Origin: Castor canadensis
Lineage: Eukaryota; Chordata; Mammalia; Rodentia; Castoridae
Length of the DNA: 64,000 nucleotides
Direction: 5' to 3'
NCBI RefSeq assembly: GCF_047511655.1
Contig: NC_133403.1
Span: 16,241,014-16,305,013, forward strand
Part shown: positions 13,381 to 25,061 of the stretch, piece by piece
Numbering within the stretch: position 1 is the first letter of the stretch
How the letters are laid out: each line of letters starts with the position of its first letter
Position numbers and translations under genes: made by a program
The notes under the pieces: model-generated
The model's database searches: none
Seen by the model: only the letters and a program-made list of their open reading frames with translations
What the model was told of the DNA's origin: nothing

Positions 13381-13487
13381 ACTACTGCTCCCTTCGTTTA
13401 CTTGGCAGGAAGATTGAATGATGAAGGACCATTTCTGATTCTTTGTCCCTTGTCTGTTCTGAGGAACTGGAAAGAAGAGATGGAGAA
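13381..13487 (+). pseudogene. CHD1L: CHD1L exon relic: motif Ia (fully open)
   Basis: 107 bp after a GGGTTCCAG acceptor. Encodes the segment around [18 protein letters not shown] and NWKEEM with no lesion. The donor is gtacat after GAGAA, where a consensus AG would be expected, so splicing may be weak. Confidence 0.92.
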
Positions 13488-13691
13488 GTACATAGTAGAT
13501 GTAGCTGTAATTTTATTGTTTGTATTGACTAATATAATTTTCTAGATGATGTGTAAAATATAACAGTTCACTTGTCATTATGAATGAGGTTATTTATTCT
13601 AGATTGCCCTGAACTTAAGCAAGGTAGGTAGACACTGAGGATCTGATAGTGGAGGTCTGCTGGATGTTATTGTTACTATTTGGCACTTTAC

Positions 13692-13923
13692 TTATGTACT
13701 TATTCATTTATTTATTCATTTTGTAGCATAGGAATTGAATCCCACAACCTTGCACTTGCTAGGCAAGTGCTCTACCACTTGGTCATGCCCCCAGCCCTTT
13801 TGCTTGTATGTTGTTTTGAAATATGGTTTCAATAACTTTGATTGATCTGGAACTTTTCATCCATCCTCCTGCCACTACCTCCAAGGTAGCTAGGATTACA
13901 GATGTTCACCATCATACCTGGCA
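13692..13923 (-). mobile_element. Dimeric ID-B1 SINE
   Basis: Antisense dimer: an ID-like half (ACTTGCTAGGCAAGTGCTCT, near 13753-13772) followed by a B1-like half ending TAGCTAGGATTACAGATG and CCTGGC. The T-rich left edge is the A tail on the - strand. Confidence 0.85.
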
Positions 13924-13988
13924 CAGTTTGGTAATATAAAGACCAGTTTAGACTTTCAGTAAATTTTGTTAAACTAAAAGGGAAAACA

Positions 13989-14176
13989 AGCCAGGTGTGA
14001 TTATACACGTGTATAATTTCAACTACTCAGGAAGCAGAGGCAGGAGAACGGCAAGTTCCAGGTCATCCTGAGCAAAGCTGGTAAGACCTTATCTCAAAAG
14101 GTCTAAGAGGCACTTTGTTTTCCTAGCAAGTACTATGCCTGGTTCAGTCCCCAGTAGTGCAAAATAAAAAAAAGAG
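13989..14176 (+). mobile_element. B1-ID dimeric SINE
   Basis: Sense copy: GCCAGGTGTGATTATACACG, CAGGAAGCAGAGGCAGGAG and a decayed ID half ending in an A-rich tail near 14165-14176. It lies head-to-head with the antisense dimer just upstream. Confidence 0.85.
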
Positions 14177-14455
14177 AAACTATTGTTTTCACAGTAAAAT
14201 AGGAAGCAACTACTGTTAAAAAACTGTTTAATTTTTAGAGTCAACACATAACCCTCTTAGATCCCTCCACCTGTTTACATGGTACCTCACCCTGAGATTT
14301 AGCTCTAGATGCTTTTGGAGATCAAGATGCTCTGGATGCAAGTCCTCCAGAGGTATGCATGTTGCAACCATTCCATGAAATGTAATTTTCCAGATTCGTA
14401 TACCATGTCCCATGGCTCTAGTATTTGGCCTCACCTTCCCTTTTCTTGGATCCAG

Positions 14456-14570
14456 ATTTGCTCCAGGTTTTTCCTATGTAATATATGCAGGTAACAAGGA
14501 GGAGAGAGCCCACCTTCAGCAAGACCTAAATCAGGTGTCACTTTTTCATGTACTACTGACCACCTATTTG
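14456..14570 (+). pseudogene. CHD1L: CHD1L exon relic: FAPG..LLTTY (fully open)
   Basis: 115 bp after a GGATCCAG acceptor. It reads [18 protein letters not shown] then QQDL and FHVLLTTY without interruption. The donor is gtattc. The phase fits the preceding and following exons. Confidence 0.92.
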
Positions 14571-15157
14571 GTATTCCTTCCTTTCTTTCTAGAAAGAATC
14601 CCCAACCTGATCCTTTACAATGTGTTGACGCCTCTGAAATTTCATTAAAAGTCTTTTTGAGAGCACATGTTTTTCTGGAAAGAGAGGAGTCTACCTTCAC
14701 AGTCTCACAGAGGGGCTGTGATCCAAAGAAGGAAAGACTCATGGTGCATCAGGTTAGCAAGGCACTTTTCCTCTGTTTCCTGGTAGATTAACCAGGTGGC
14801 TTCTCAGGATAGTGGCCCTTGAGCCACCTCTTGGCTGATGCACATGGAACAGGGATCATGTCCTGAGGGTTCACATCTGCTAACTGTAACAGAGGGATGG
14901 AGAACACAGCTCCAGTCTTATTTTAAATTCTTGTTCCTTAAGCTAAGACTGGGTAACTAAGACCTTTCACTCAATCATGTCCCCCTTCCATTTGTAAGAT
15001 AGTGCTACTGAAACATTTTGATCAGAAGGTTTTTTTACTTTGGAAACAGGTAAGACTTTGATAAATGCTGCAATTTAGTACATTAACAAAAAATTAGATT
15101 AATTATGTCAGAATCTATCAACACCACCATTTTTAATTGTCTTCCTTAAATTTTCAG

Positions 15158-15189
15158 ATGTGCTTGAAAGATGTTTCATTTCTGAAATT
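15158..15189 (+). pseudogene. CHD1L: CHD1L exon relic: 32-bp microexon MCLKDVSFLK
   Basis: Tiny exon between TTTTCAG and a perfect gtgagt donor. It encodes MCLKDVSFLK, matching the ICLKDASFLK segment of CHD1L. It is intact and in phase with its neighbours. A match this short is credible only because position, order, length and splice sites all agree. Confidence 0.85.
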
Positions 15190-16105
15190 GTGAGTAGATT
15201 GTATTACTTCAGAAACTATGCTGAATTAATTATGAAAGTTGCATCATTCCTTTACACTGGTACTTTGTGTCTTTCCTGGTATGTCTGCTGTGTCTTTTAT
15301 GAGTCCTGTCTGTGGATCATCAGGTGTGGCAGGAGTCCTGGGTACTAGCCCTCTTCTCTTTATCTGTGTGTCTTTGACTTAGTTATTGAGCCCTGTGAAT
15401 ATCAGTTTCATCTTTACAATTTAGATTATTAAGTGTCTTACCTTGGATGGCTGTTGTGGAAACTGAGATGAAACATACATGGGTGGTAGTTAATAGAGAC
15501 TAAATTCTTAACACTGTAACTGGCACAGACATCTGCCAAGACTGCAGTTTGGAGATTTTATTCTATGCAGAAGGTGAATTCTGTGAGCTTTTTCCTGGAA
15601 ATAAGCTAAAGTTACAGTCAGTGTTATAAAATTAACTTTGTAAAAAGGGGGTTTGAGTACACTTCTAATTCCTTAACTTTTGGGCCTCATATTGACTCAA
15701 CCCCAAGCTCTTAGTACCATCTATTAATAGGAGTGGCATGTTGCAATATGTGATCATGTCAGGATAACAGGTATGATGTAAAGGGTAGTCAGATTTTAGG
15801 AGGAGGAATTATGAACATTTGTTGACAGGGTTTCATTCTCCATGACCCATGTATTTATGACATACTTAAGTATGGATTCTGCCTCTTTAATGTTCAAAAA
15901 TTTTTGTTTTCAAAGTACTTTATCAATATCTTAAGTGTTTTTTTCTCCTCAGCCAAGTTTTTGTGAGTGCATTTCTGCTTTCATCTAATTTAAATACTAA
16001 ATTCTAGGTCATAGGTTTTATTACTTCTGTACGGTGTTTCATTTCAGAGAGCATATTACCTTGCTTTCCATGAGAAGACTGTATGCTTTTCCTTTCTTTT
16101 TCTTT

Positions 16106-16285
16106 TTACCCATTTATTTATTTAATTAATTTGACACTTCTGGGAGTCAAGTCCAGGGCTTTGCACATGCTAGCAAGTGTCTACCATTGATCTACCCCTC
16201 CCAACCCCTCTTTATTCTTTTTTTTGACACATGGCCTTGCATTTCCTAGGCCAATGCTTTACCACTTGTACCTAACCCCAGACCC
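16106..16285 (-). mobile_element. Two adjacent ID-like SINE fragments
   Basis: Two antisense ID halves in tandem, each with a T-rich start, GCTAGCAAGTGT or CTAGGCCAATGC cores and CCAACCCC / CCCCAGACCC ends. Confidence 0.7.
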
Positions 16286-16644
16286 ATTTTTATTCTTAAT
16301 ATCTAATTTAACATTTTTTGGTCTCTCACTAGGAAAGAAAAGTTCTGAGAATTATTGGCAATACCAGGAAAGTAAGTCATGGAGCCCTCTAGGAAGACAT
16401 AAAAGGCAATACAGGGATAAGAAGCACCAGATACCCACAGAGCAGGGCAGTGAGTGAGAAGTATCAAAAGGCAGTAAGATTAGAACATAAATGTTTTTGA
16501 GTACTTTATAAAAATCATCCAATAAATTTCTCAAAAACTGTACTAGGCAGGTATTATCAACTTTACAGCTGAGGAAAATAAGAGAGTAGGCATCCCACCA
16601 AGGCTCTGCCATGTAAGCAATGCCTCCAGGCTATTTGCTTTAGT

Positions 16645-16850
16645 TGTTCTTCAGAAAGCGTTTCCAATTTTTTGCCTGGGGCCAACCTGGACCTTGATCC
16701 TCCTACTGATTTGTACCACCACACTCAGGCTCAGTTATTGAGCTATATTCTCACTAACTTTTTTCCTGAGTTAGCCTGGAATCACAATCCTCTGGATCTC
16801 CTCCTCCTGAGTAGCTGGCATTAGAGACAAAAGCCACATTAATTTCTTAA
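16645..16850 (-). mobile_element. Decayed B1-type SINE pair
   Basis: Two B1-like halves on the - strand, recognisable by CCTGGGGCCAACCTGGACCT and, later, CCTGAGTAGCTGGCATTAGA. Confidence 0.65.
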
Positions 16851-17932
16851 TTAATGGGAAGGCAGATATACAAACTCAGCACCCAGAGCTATGCAGCCTC
16901 TTTTTTAAGATAGCTTCTAAAAGTATCTAAACACACTGGCCTATCATAGTATTCAGCAGAAATACAATCATTTTATTTCAGATAATCTTCTCTGAATGCA
17001 TTTCTAGGTGTCTTGAAGAACCTGTCACAGATGGGCATTTATATTATTAACTCATAGTTGAAAACACAGCAACATAGATGTATTTTTCAATATGTTTATT
17101 AAAGTTATAGTCTACTTCTGTGTTGCATGTTCCAAAAGCAGTAGGGAAGCATAATCTCTGCACTAAAGAGATTTATTATGGATAGTGAAGAATATTATGT
17201 TAACAATATAAGAAATTTCAAATCTTTTGGACACTAGATTTGGAAAATCTTTGGACTGCGAGAATTAGAAGTTCTCTTGGACTGTCTGTTATTCACTATT
17301 GAAACTCCACCCACCTCTTTCTCTCCAAGGAGAACTCTTTAGATTGTACTTTGATGAATGATTCTACCCACTTCCTTTTATAGAGCTATAATCCATCTTT
17401 CTTGAAAAAGGCATTTTTTGGATCTGTGTATGCAAAAATCTTAGTGTCCAGTCCTTCATAAGGGAATAGAATCTAACCTGTTTAGAATAGCTCTGTACTA
17501 CAGAAACTCACAGCTTATCTTGACCACTGTCCTCCCTCATCTGCATGCTCACTTATGTTGTCCTTATATGCATCCCCTGCACTCTCCAAGGACTTATATT
17601 CTCCTTGGACCCCAGTTCTTTGTCTGCACCAGTCTCAGCAGGTGAATGGTAGCAGGATGCACCATTTGCCCTCTGAACTTTCTCCATAACTTCAGAGAAG
17701 ACAGGCTTCTCTGCACAAGATCTGTCTCTAATTTTTGAGGAATTTTCTTACCATAACCTCTATTTCACTTGTATGTATGTATACTTAGTTTTTAAATGTA
17801 AAGATGATATAATGTGATTCCATAATACTTACAAATAAAATTAAAGTTAAAAATCTTATAACTTCTGCTTTGTTATCTTTTGTACAATTGTCACACTTTA
17901 CAAAAGGATATACACTATATCTTTTAAAATCC

Positions 17933-18150
17933 CACTTTTTTTTGGCAGTGCTGGAGTTTGAACTCAGGGCCTCATGCTTCCTAGGTAGGCATTCTACCAC
18001 TTGAGCAAGTCCACTATCTCTGTTTTGTGTTGGGGATTTTTGAGATAAGGTGTCTTGAACTATTTATTCAGACTGGCTTCGAACCATGATCCTCCTGATC
18101 CCTGCCTCCCAAGTGGCCAGGATTACAGACTTGAGCCACCATCGCCTGTC
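17933..18150 (-). mobile_element. Dimeric ID-B1 SINE
   Basis: Well-preserved antisense dimer with TTTTTTTTGGCAGTGCTGGA at the left, TACCACTTGAGCAAGTCCAC in the ID half, and GCCAGGATTACAGACTTGAG near the right end. Confidence 0.9.
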
Positions 18151-18573
18151 AAAATTCCACTTCTTTGACTATCATGGTACCCCTGTGTCTTAATCATGTG
18201 TGTTTGAATTCCAGCTCTATCTTTTCGACTTTGACCAAGTCACATAACCTGTCTGAAGTTTAGTCTCCTTGTTAGCTGAAATATGTCTGCATACTATGTA
18301 GACACAAGCCCAATGTCAGGCACATAGTACTAGGTCCTTTCTCTTTCTGTCTCCTTCCTTTCTGTGTACATTTTTCCTACCTTGGAAAAATATCCCCTTT
18401 TACTACCTTATCCAGATATTATTTTATGCACATAGTTGCCCCTCAGATAGGAAGATGGTTCAGGTGTTTTTTTTAATATGCTGGGTTTACTGTTAGTCAA
18501 CAATACTTGCAATTCTGCTTGTGAGATACTCATTTGAGTTACACAAAACTGAAAGTTGGCATTTCCTGCACAG

Positions 18574-18656
18574 CTTCTCATGGAGTGTTCTTGTTGTGGA
18601 TGAAGTTCACAGATTGGCAAAACTAAAGTTCCCAACTCCATTTGGCAATTTCAGAG
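18574..18656 (+). pseudogene. CHD1L: CHD1L exon relic: Walker B DEVH box, with insertion and stop
   Basis: 83 bp between CACAG and gtaagc, one base longer than the parental exon. WSVLVVDEVHRL is clear (DEAH box changed to DEVH, 18599-18610). After HRL an extra base (about 18617) shifts the frame. Reading with that base skipped restores the parental alignment to the exon end and reveals a CAG-to-TAA change at 18624-18626. Confidence 0.9.
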
Positions 18657-18689
18657 GTAAGCTTAGGTTTTATATGACCTCCACCCTTT

Positions 18690-19005
18690 ATAATATACTT
18701 TGTTTTTTAGAGCAATTTTAGCTTCACAACAAAATTAAGTGGAAGATACAAAGATTTCCCATATTCCTTTGCCCCCCCCCATACATAACATCCCCCATTA
18801 CTAACATCCCCTACAAGACCAGTAAGTTATTACTCAGAGTCCCTAATTTATGGGTTCACTTTTCATGTTGTAGATTATGTGGGGTTGGACAACTTTATAA
18901 TGACATGTATCCACAATTGTAGTATCAGGCATAGCAACTCCCTGCCCTGAAAGTACTCTGTGTCCACCTATTCATCTTCCCTCCTCCCATAGCTCCCTCT
19001 ATAAA
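18690..19005. mobile_element. Ancient L1 3'-region fragment
   Basis: Shares the order of landmarks of old mammalian L1 3' ends: CACAACAAAATTAAGTGGAA, a C-rich CATAACATCCCCCATTAC block and ATAATGACATGTATCCACAA. Orientation not decided. A B1 element is inserted at its right edge. Confidence 0.6.
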
Positions 19006-19010
19006 AATAC

Positions 19011-19131
19011 GAGCTGGACAGGGTGGTACACACCTGGAGTCCAAGCATTTCAGAGACTGAGGCAGGAGGATCTCAAGTTCAAGGCCAACCTGAGCTACAC
19101 AGCAAGACTGTCTCAAAATTTAAAAAAAAAT
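19011..19131 (+). mobile_element. B1-type SINE monomer
   Basis: GAGCTGGACAGGGTGGTACA through GACTGAGGCAGGAGGATCTC and CTACACAGCAAGACTGTCTC to an A tail near 19120-19131. 7SL-derived, sense strand. Confidence 0.9.
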
Positions 19132-19904
19132 TATAACATATTTTTCAGTCAGATCTCTATAGTTCTAAGTGAACATTCTTCTAGGAGATGGAAGTAGTAT
19201 TTAATATAGCCTACCTTCTTCTTTTTATGTAGGAGGTAATGTTTACTAAAATCTGGTTATGAAATAAGACCCCTATAAAATGCACTGTAGTTTTAGAAAT
19301 GTTTCAGCTCTCTTTCAATTATCTTTAATTTGTTTGCCAAAAATCTTACAATTCTTGTCTTCAGTAGAAGATATATTGGACATATTATACCTTTCTCCCA
19401 ATTTACATATTTGAAAAGTTTACAGTCCAAATGGAGTCATGAAGAGTCCAGTTTCATACCATCAAGTATTACCTTAAATCTCTTGTCCTTGTCATACTTT
19501 GGATGTGGTACAATTGCTCTCATTTCCTTCCCTTGCTCCCTTGCCCCACGCTGGCAAAGTAGATGAGAAGTGTCTGCTCTTCTTCCTGAGGAGCTGGTGG
19601 AATTGAATTATCCTGATCATTATTGACCTGTTACTGCCCTGTTCACTTGTGAGATCACATCACTTCTGTGATGATGAAGTTTGGTCTTCATTCTGTAACA
19701 AATCACTTAACTTTAGAGTGCATTTAGAAGAAAATCTTAAAGCTCAATCCTAAATTTATTGGCCTATAAATGGCAGATTTTAGAGTTCTAGAGCACGTGT
19801 GGTCAGTGCCTATATGTCTCAAAGACTGATGTCCCTGTGTAGGGCATCCTGTACTTCAAAGTGTCCTTTGCCTTCTTTTTAGTGTCCCTTCCCTAGGAAG
19901 TTGT

Positions 19905-20560
19905 CATGTTAGTCCATTTGTGCCTAATAATTTATAATGAACAGAAATTTATGTCTTATAGTTATGAAGATTGGGAAGTCCAATATCAAGATGCCAGAAT
20001 TTGGTATGGGCCTTCTTATATGCCTTTCCTTGGCAGAATGGCAAGAAAGAGCAATCTGGTCCAGTACCTCTTTTTTTTTTCTTTTGGCCATAGTGGATGT
20101 TGAACTCAGGGCCTTGTGCATACTAGGCAGGCACTTTACCACTTGAGCCACTCTGCTAAGCCTTTTTGCACTGATTATTTTTGAAGTATGGTCTTGCTTC
20201 ATGCCTGGGCCAGGCTCGATTGCTGTTCTTCTATTTGTGTCTCCCACAAAGGTGGGATGAAATGTGTGCACCATCACACCTAGCCATTCCTCAATATGGG
20301 GTCTCATGAAATTTTTGCCCAGGCTGGCCTTGAACTGTTATCCTCTTATTTCCACCTCCCAAGTAGCTAGGATTGTAGGTTTGAGCCACTGGGCCTGGCT
20401 ACAATGACTCTTTTAAAAGGGCCTTGATACCATTCACAAGGGAAGAGTCTTTGGGACCTAATCAGTTAGCTCTTATAGACTTGCTTCTTATGACCATCAC
20501 ATTGGCAACACCTGAGTTTTGGAGGCAACACACTCAAACTGTAACTGTTGTCATCTTCCT
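19905..20560. mobile_element. Unassigned old repeat split by a SINE
   Basis: 19905-20068 and 20400-20560 together resemble an ancient mammalian interspersed repeat (TTAGTCCATTTGTGCCTAAT at the left, TTTTGGAGGCAACACACTCA at the right). The dimeric SINE at 20069-20399 divides it. I cannot name the family with confidence. Confidence 0.5.
20069..20399 (-). mobile_element. Composite ID-B1-B1 SINE
   Basis: Antisense. The T run at 20072-20081 is followed by an ID half (CTAGGCAGGCACTTTACCAC) and two successive B1-like halves, the last ending TAGCTAGGATTGTAGGTTTG. It is longer than the usual dimer. Confidence 0.85.
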
Positions 20561-22310
20561 GGGCTCTGTCCTTGTAAAATTCTGCTTCATAAAACACTAG
20601 ACCACTTTAGTAATTTGTAATGGGAGAAGAGACACAGGTGTAAAAGAACCAGAATTTGAGGTGGGGATACTGAGTTCTGTTGCAGTCGTCTTCAAAGTCT
20701 TTTCTTGTTCAGAGTATGACATGGGGAGATTGTTCTGGTCCTCTCAGATTTCCTTTTTAGGTGAAGTGTGAAGATAGCTAGATGGTTAGAAAAAAATGTT
20801 TGTGTATTAGGCTGAGAGGTGGGAAGCTAATTCTTTTTGGTTTTTATTCTTCTTAACATTATTTTCAGCTTGCTTGCACAAGTTGGAATAACCCAAATGT
20901 GAAACTGTGTCATTTTGTTATATAGTCTATGCTACATCCTTATAAAGCATTTACAAAGCACGGGTGCCATGAAAAATTTTGTACAACAGTATTTAATCTC
21001 ATGGAATAAGTTTGCAAAGTATTCTATACACAAAGAACATTTACACAATACTATAGAGTTTGTCTCTGGATCTTTTATACCCAACTATAACTTTTCATGC
21101 CAAAATTGACACTACTGTGAATCAACAAATTAATTCATGGTTTAAGACTGTAGTGACTGGTGAAAATGTAAGTTATGATGAGTTATTGGACACATTTTTA
21201 AAAAACCAGTTCCCATAGTTGAAATACTTTGAAAATAGTGTCCAATAAGCAGAGCAGGCATGAATTGGTAGACATTAATTAAGCATTTTAAAAAGAAGCT
21301 GCCCCTTTAAAACAGGGCAATTGCAAAACCATTTAATCAGCTTTAGTGGATTGTGTCATTTCATTTATCACATTTTCATATTACAAAAGCAGTGTATTCT
21401 TATTATCCTCCCAATCAAATAAAGAAAGATAAGAAAAGGAAAACAGAATTAAATCCTCCTCCTACATTAACACTTTGGTACATAGGCATATGCTGCCATA
21501 TCATATTTTTGAAATAAATATATTATTTTAAATATCAAAACACAGTATGCATGCATGTGTACATGCAGAGGATATGGGTTTCCCACATTGTCTGTTAGTC
21601 TAATGGTATAAGTTCCTGTTTATGTCTGTTCAGAGGTTGACCTTTTTGGCCTAATATCTGTTGTTTTTTCTTACCTTTTATTTTATTACCAATTAACTAG
21701 CATTTAATTATTAGACACTTGCTCTTGATGTTCTTGTTTCTTTCTCAAAACTTTAAGAAGTTCTTTCCATTCTGTACAATGTCCAGAAACATCCAGAAGA
21801 TTTCATGTCTTACATCTGAGGCACTGAAAGTATTGAAATTATTACAAAAGGATACACTTCTGTTTTAGATCTTGCTTCTTGCTCATAATGGAGGAGTCTG
21901 ATGCTGTCATTTTGGCTTCTCACACTCAATGTGTATGTACTCACTGTGCCTCAGATGCTTTGTAAGCTACACTTAGATTGTAACACATACTTTGAATCCC
22001 CACATAGATTGAATAGCAGTAACCATACTGAATACCCATGTAGTACTGCAGAGATAATAAATGGCTGTCGCTTCCATCCTTATAGGAATGTCTTCCTCAT
22101 AGGGTTATTATCCCTACCTTACAGTTGAAACCAATGAGTAATTTTCTACGTCAATCAGACCATGCAACTTGAACCTGAGCCTTCTGATTTCATGTACCTT
22201 AGTCATTCCATTAAATCACGCCACTCTATATGAACACAGGTTTTGATGGGTAACTCAATCCTGATTCCCAATGTCAGGGATCTTTACTTTTATTTATCTA
22301 TTTATTTGGG
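20561..22310. other. CHD1L intron, no assignable feature
   Basis: AT-rich intronic DNA from the end of the split repeat to the motif III exon relic. No exon, RNA gene or clear repeat seen. Confidence 0.5.
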
Positions 22311-22473
22311 TTCTCAGTGGTCTTCCTGGTGACTGGGACTCCTATTGAGAACAGCTTCCATGAGCAATTCTCCCTCCTCAGTTTTGTGGAGACTGATCAC
22401 TTTTCTAAGGGGGAGGTGAAAGATTTTGTTCAACATTACCAGGATATTGAGAGAGTCCAAAGCAATACTTCCT
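22311..22473 (+). pseudogene. CHD1L: CHD1L exon relic: motif III (TGTPIEN), acceptor lost
   Basis: Encodes [20 protein letters not shown], then LLSFVE and a YQDIE end. Two codons are missing before the TG. The homology begins at 22311, but the two bases before it are GG instead of AG, so the native acceptor is gone. A fortuitous TTCTCAG inside the exon could act as a cryptic acceptor at 22317. No clear donor at the 3' end, whose position is approximate. Confidence 0.88.
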
Positions 22474-23158
22474 TTAATAGAAAAGTTCCTTTTCTACTAT
22501 CTCCAGGAGGAGGACTTGGCACAGAAACTACTCTACTTTCTAACATTGCTCCCAGACCAAGAGTTTGAGATGGATGGGAAGTGGAAGTGAAGGAGGAATG
22601 AGGGAAGTCTTATTCAATCACATAGGTGACTGCTTTATTTCATACCTTAGCCCCTCTGCCTTGTAGAATTATCTGAGTATTCCAGAATGGTTATTTAAAA
22701 CAAATGATGGCACACAAACTGGTGATTTTGTAGGCACTGGTTAAATGAGTCGGAGGGCCTCTCACAGCAAGAATATGCACACCAGAGGGTAAAGATGACC
22801 TGGGGATCTGCTCTGGTCACTCCTATGTTTACAGTTGTCAGATAAAATATAGAACACCCAGTCAGATATCACATGGGGTATATCTGTATTAAAATGCTGT
22901 TTATTGTTAATCTGAAACTCAAATTTAACTGGTTCCTTCTTTGCATTTTTTCCCACTGTATCTGGTAATCCTACATGTGTAATTTTAACTTATGATACTT
23001 TTTGAAGTTCATGAAACTTGGTGAAGGAACACAAGGAACTTAAAGTCAAAAGAACAAAATCTGAATGCTGGCAGCATTTATATTCAGCTGTGTGACCTTG
23101 GAGAAGATGCTTTGTTTTCTATGAAACTTACTTAACTCTGCTATAAAATGGGGCAACA

Positions 23159-23448
23159 TTTGGGCTATTACCCAAAAGGGAAAATGTCAATGCTGGTGAG
23201 GATGTGAAGAAAGGGAGCTCTTATACACTGCTGTGGGAAAACAGGATGGAGGTTTCTCAAATAACTAAAAAAAGCACTATTACACAATCCAGCAATTCCA
23301 CTACTGGGTATATGGCCAAAAGAAATGAAATCAGTATGTCAAAGATACCTGCATGCCTATATTTATTACAACTCTCTTCATAATAGTCAGGACATGAAAC
23401 TAACCTAAATGTCAACGAACACATGAGTGAATAAAGAAAATCTGATAT
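23159..23448 (+). mobile_element. Old L1 ORF2 3' fragment, sense
   Basis: The sense text follows the conserved L1 ORF2 C-terminal order: AATGCTGGTGAGGATGTGAA, CCAGCAATTCCACTACTGGG, then the CATGCCTATATTTATTACAA stretch. It ends in the AT microsatellite. Confidence 0.8.
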
Positions 23449-23562
23449 GTATATATATATATATATATATAGTGGGAAATTATAAATAGTGGGACACAAT
23501 TTATATATAGTGGGACATTATAAATAGTGGGACACCATTATATATAGTGGGACATTCTAAAG
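23449..23562. repeat. AT microsatellite with a short TATATAGTGGGACA minisatellite
   Basis: (TA)n at 23449-23471 is followed by about five loose copies of a unit built on TATAxATAGTGGGACA, spaced 16-37 bp apart. It lies at the position of the lost L1 3' part. Confidence 0.8.
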
Positions 23563-24056
23563 CTATAAAAAAGCACTGGCTTTTGATCTCTTCCCAGGCT
23601 AGCCATATCTGGTAAGAAACTATTTCTTATGAACCTGGGTTTCAGCACTGGGTCACAGCTACCAATTAGCCAGCAATCTTGATTATAAATGACTGATCCT
23701 CCACATTGTGCCTGTTGCCAGCATTGTTTTCATGAAGATCTTCATTAAATTAAACAAAATAACTCAGGTTTTCTTTTTCTTTCTGTCAAATAGACTTACT
23801 CTTAGATATTTTTACCCAGCTGCAGAGTTAGGCAAACTGTGAGTTTGAAGCACTTTTAAGGTATTGGTATTCACTAGGGTGGCTATATTAAACATATTAT
23901 CAGCTTAATGACATTTTCAACTTGCAATGGCTATATAAAGCCATAATCCTATTGTAAATCCAGGAGTATCTGTGCTGTGAAATATAATGACCCAAAACAT
24001 TGCATGAAAATGAGCAACAACACTAAAATATTGCAGTGTGTTCTGCAGTATTTCAG

Positions 24057-24217
24057 TGGCTTGCCTACTTTTGTCCCACGCTCTTGTGTGTTTTTTCTGC
24101 TGAGGCGAGTGGAAGCTGAGGTAGCTACTGAGCTTCCCAAGAAGATAGTAGTGATATATCATGGCATGTCAGCATTGCAGAAAAAATACTACCAGGCCAT
24201 CTTGATGAAAGATCTCA
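24057..24217 (+). pseudogene. CHD1L: CHD1L exon relic: [12 protein letters not shown], donor lost
   Basis: After TATTTCAG the frame is open and carries [18 protein letters not shown], then [15 protein letters not shown] and AILMKDL, the bridge into the helicase C lobe. One codon is deleted after PKK. The first ten or so residues are poorly conserved. The expected donor after GATCTCA is AATAATC, so no GT remains and readthrough reaches TGA at 24253-24255. Confidence 0.92.
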
Positions 24218-24880
24218 ATAATCAGCAGACATTTGTCTATTTGGAAACTAAATGAGCATGTGATTATCATGCAGGGAAATATTTTATAATCCTACTCTTT
24301 TGTATAAGAAGAATGCAGGGTACAGTTTTGTAGTCTGAATGTTACTCAGGTCAGCTTCAGTGAGACTATCTTAAGAGTAGCTTAGACTTGGTTGTTGTAA
24401 GCCATGAAATTTTTCTTTCACCCAGTTTGCCTTAATGAAGCAAATGTTTTTAAATGCCCAGTCATGCCTTTGCACTCTCAGATATTTAGCAAATTGCAAA
24501 ACTCTTTTATTGAATCAAATTCACTGGGAGGAAATGAGAGTGGGAAGTAAGAGGCAGGAGTAGAACAGTCTATTTACTGGAGTTTATTGTTTGTTTGTTT
24601 GGTTTGGTTTGGTCTTTTGACTTGAGAACAGTTGAAAATGGGAACTGAGAATTTTGGAAAAAGATAAGACACCACTAAATTCAATATAGACTTCTCAAAA
24701 CAAAATGATGGCAAAGACAATTTCCTATGGATGTGCTGTTAATTCACAATATAGTTTTGTGCAATTTAAGAAGTTAATACAATTTGACGGGTATATGAGG
24801 AAACCAGTAAAATTATTTATGACAATTTTGGGATGTTGGCTTGGTAGTCCACCTTTTTCTCTCCTTTTTAAAAATTTCAG

Positions 24881-24955
24881 ATACATTTGAAAATGAGGTG
24901 CAAAGAAAGTTGTCCCAGCTTTGAAAGTGTGTGGGTCACCCATATTTGTTTGATG
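24881..24955 (+). pseudogene. CHD1L: CHD1L exon relic: KCVxHPYLFDG, 18-bp deletion and stop
   Basis: 75 bp between AATTTCAG and gtaatc. It reads DTFENE, then LSQL, TGA (24922-24924) and KCVGHPYLFDG. Six codons between NE and LSQL are deleted in frame, and the stop is a CGA-to-TGA (Arg) change, the usual CpG decay route. Confidence 0.92.
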
Positions 24956-25061
24956 GTAATCCAGTTCCCTTTCCTGTATTATTTTTTGTGAACAATTCTG
25001 TGGTCAAAATCATCGAAAATCTTTTCAAAAGAATTGCCTGTATTTACTCTGTTTATTATTC

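Larger units (their letters stand above)
15190..18573. other. CHD1L intron with three antisense SINEs
   Basis: 3.4 kb without exon-like sequence. Repeats at 16106-16285, 16645-16850 and 17933-18150 are listed separately. The rest is unique-looking AT-rich DNA. Confidence 0.6.

Noticed and set aside
13981..14180. tRNA gene
   Set aside because: The tRNA-like A and B boxes belong to ID/B1 SINE halves with A tails. No cloverleaf of a true tRNA gene was seen.
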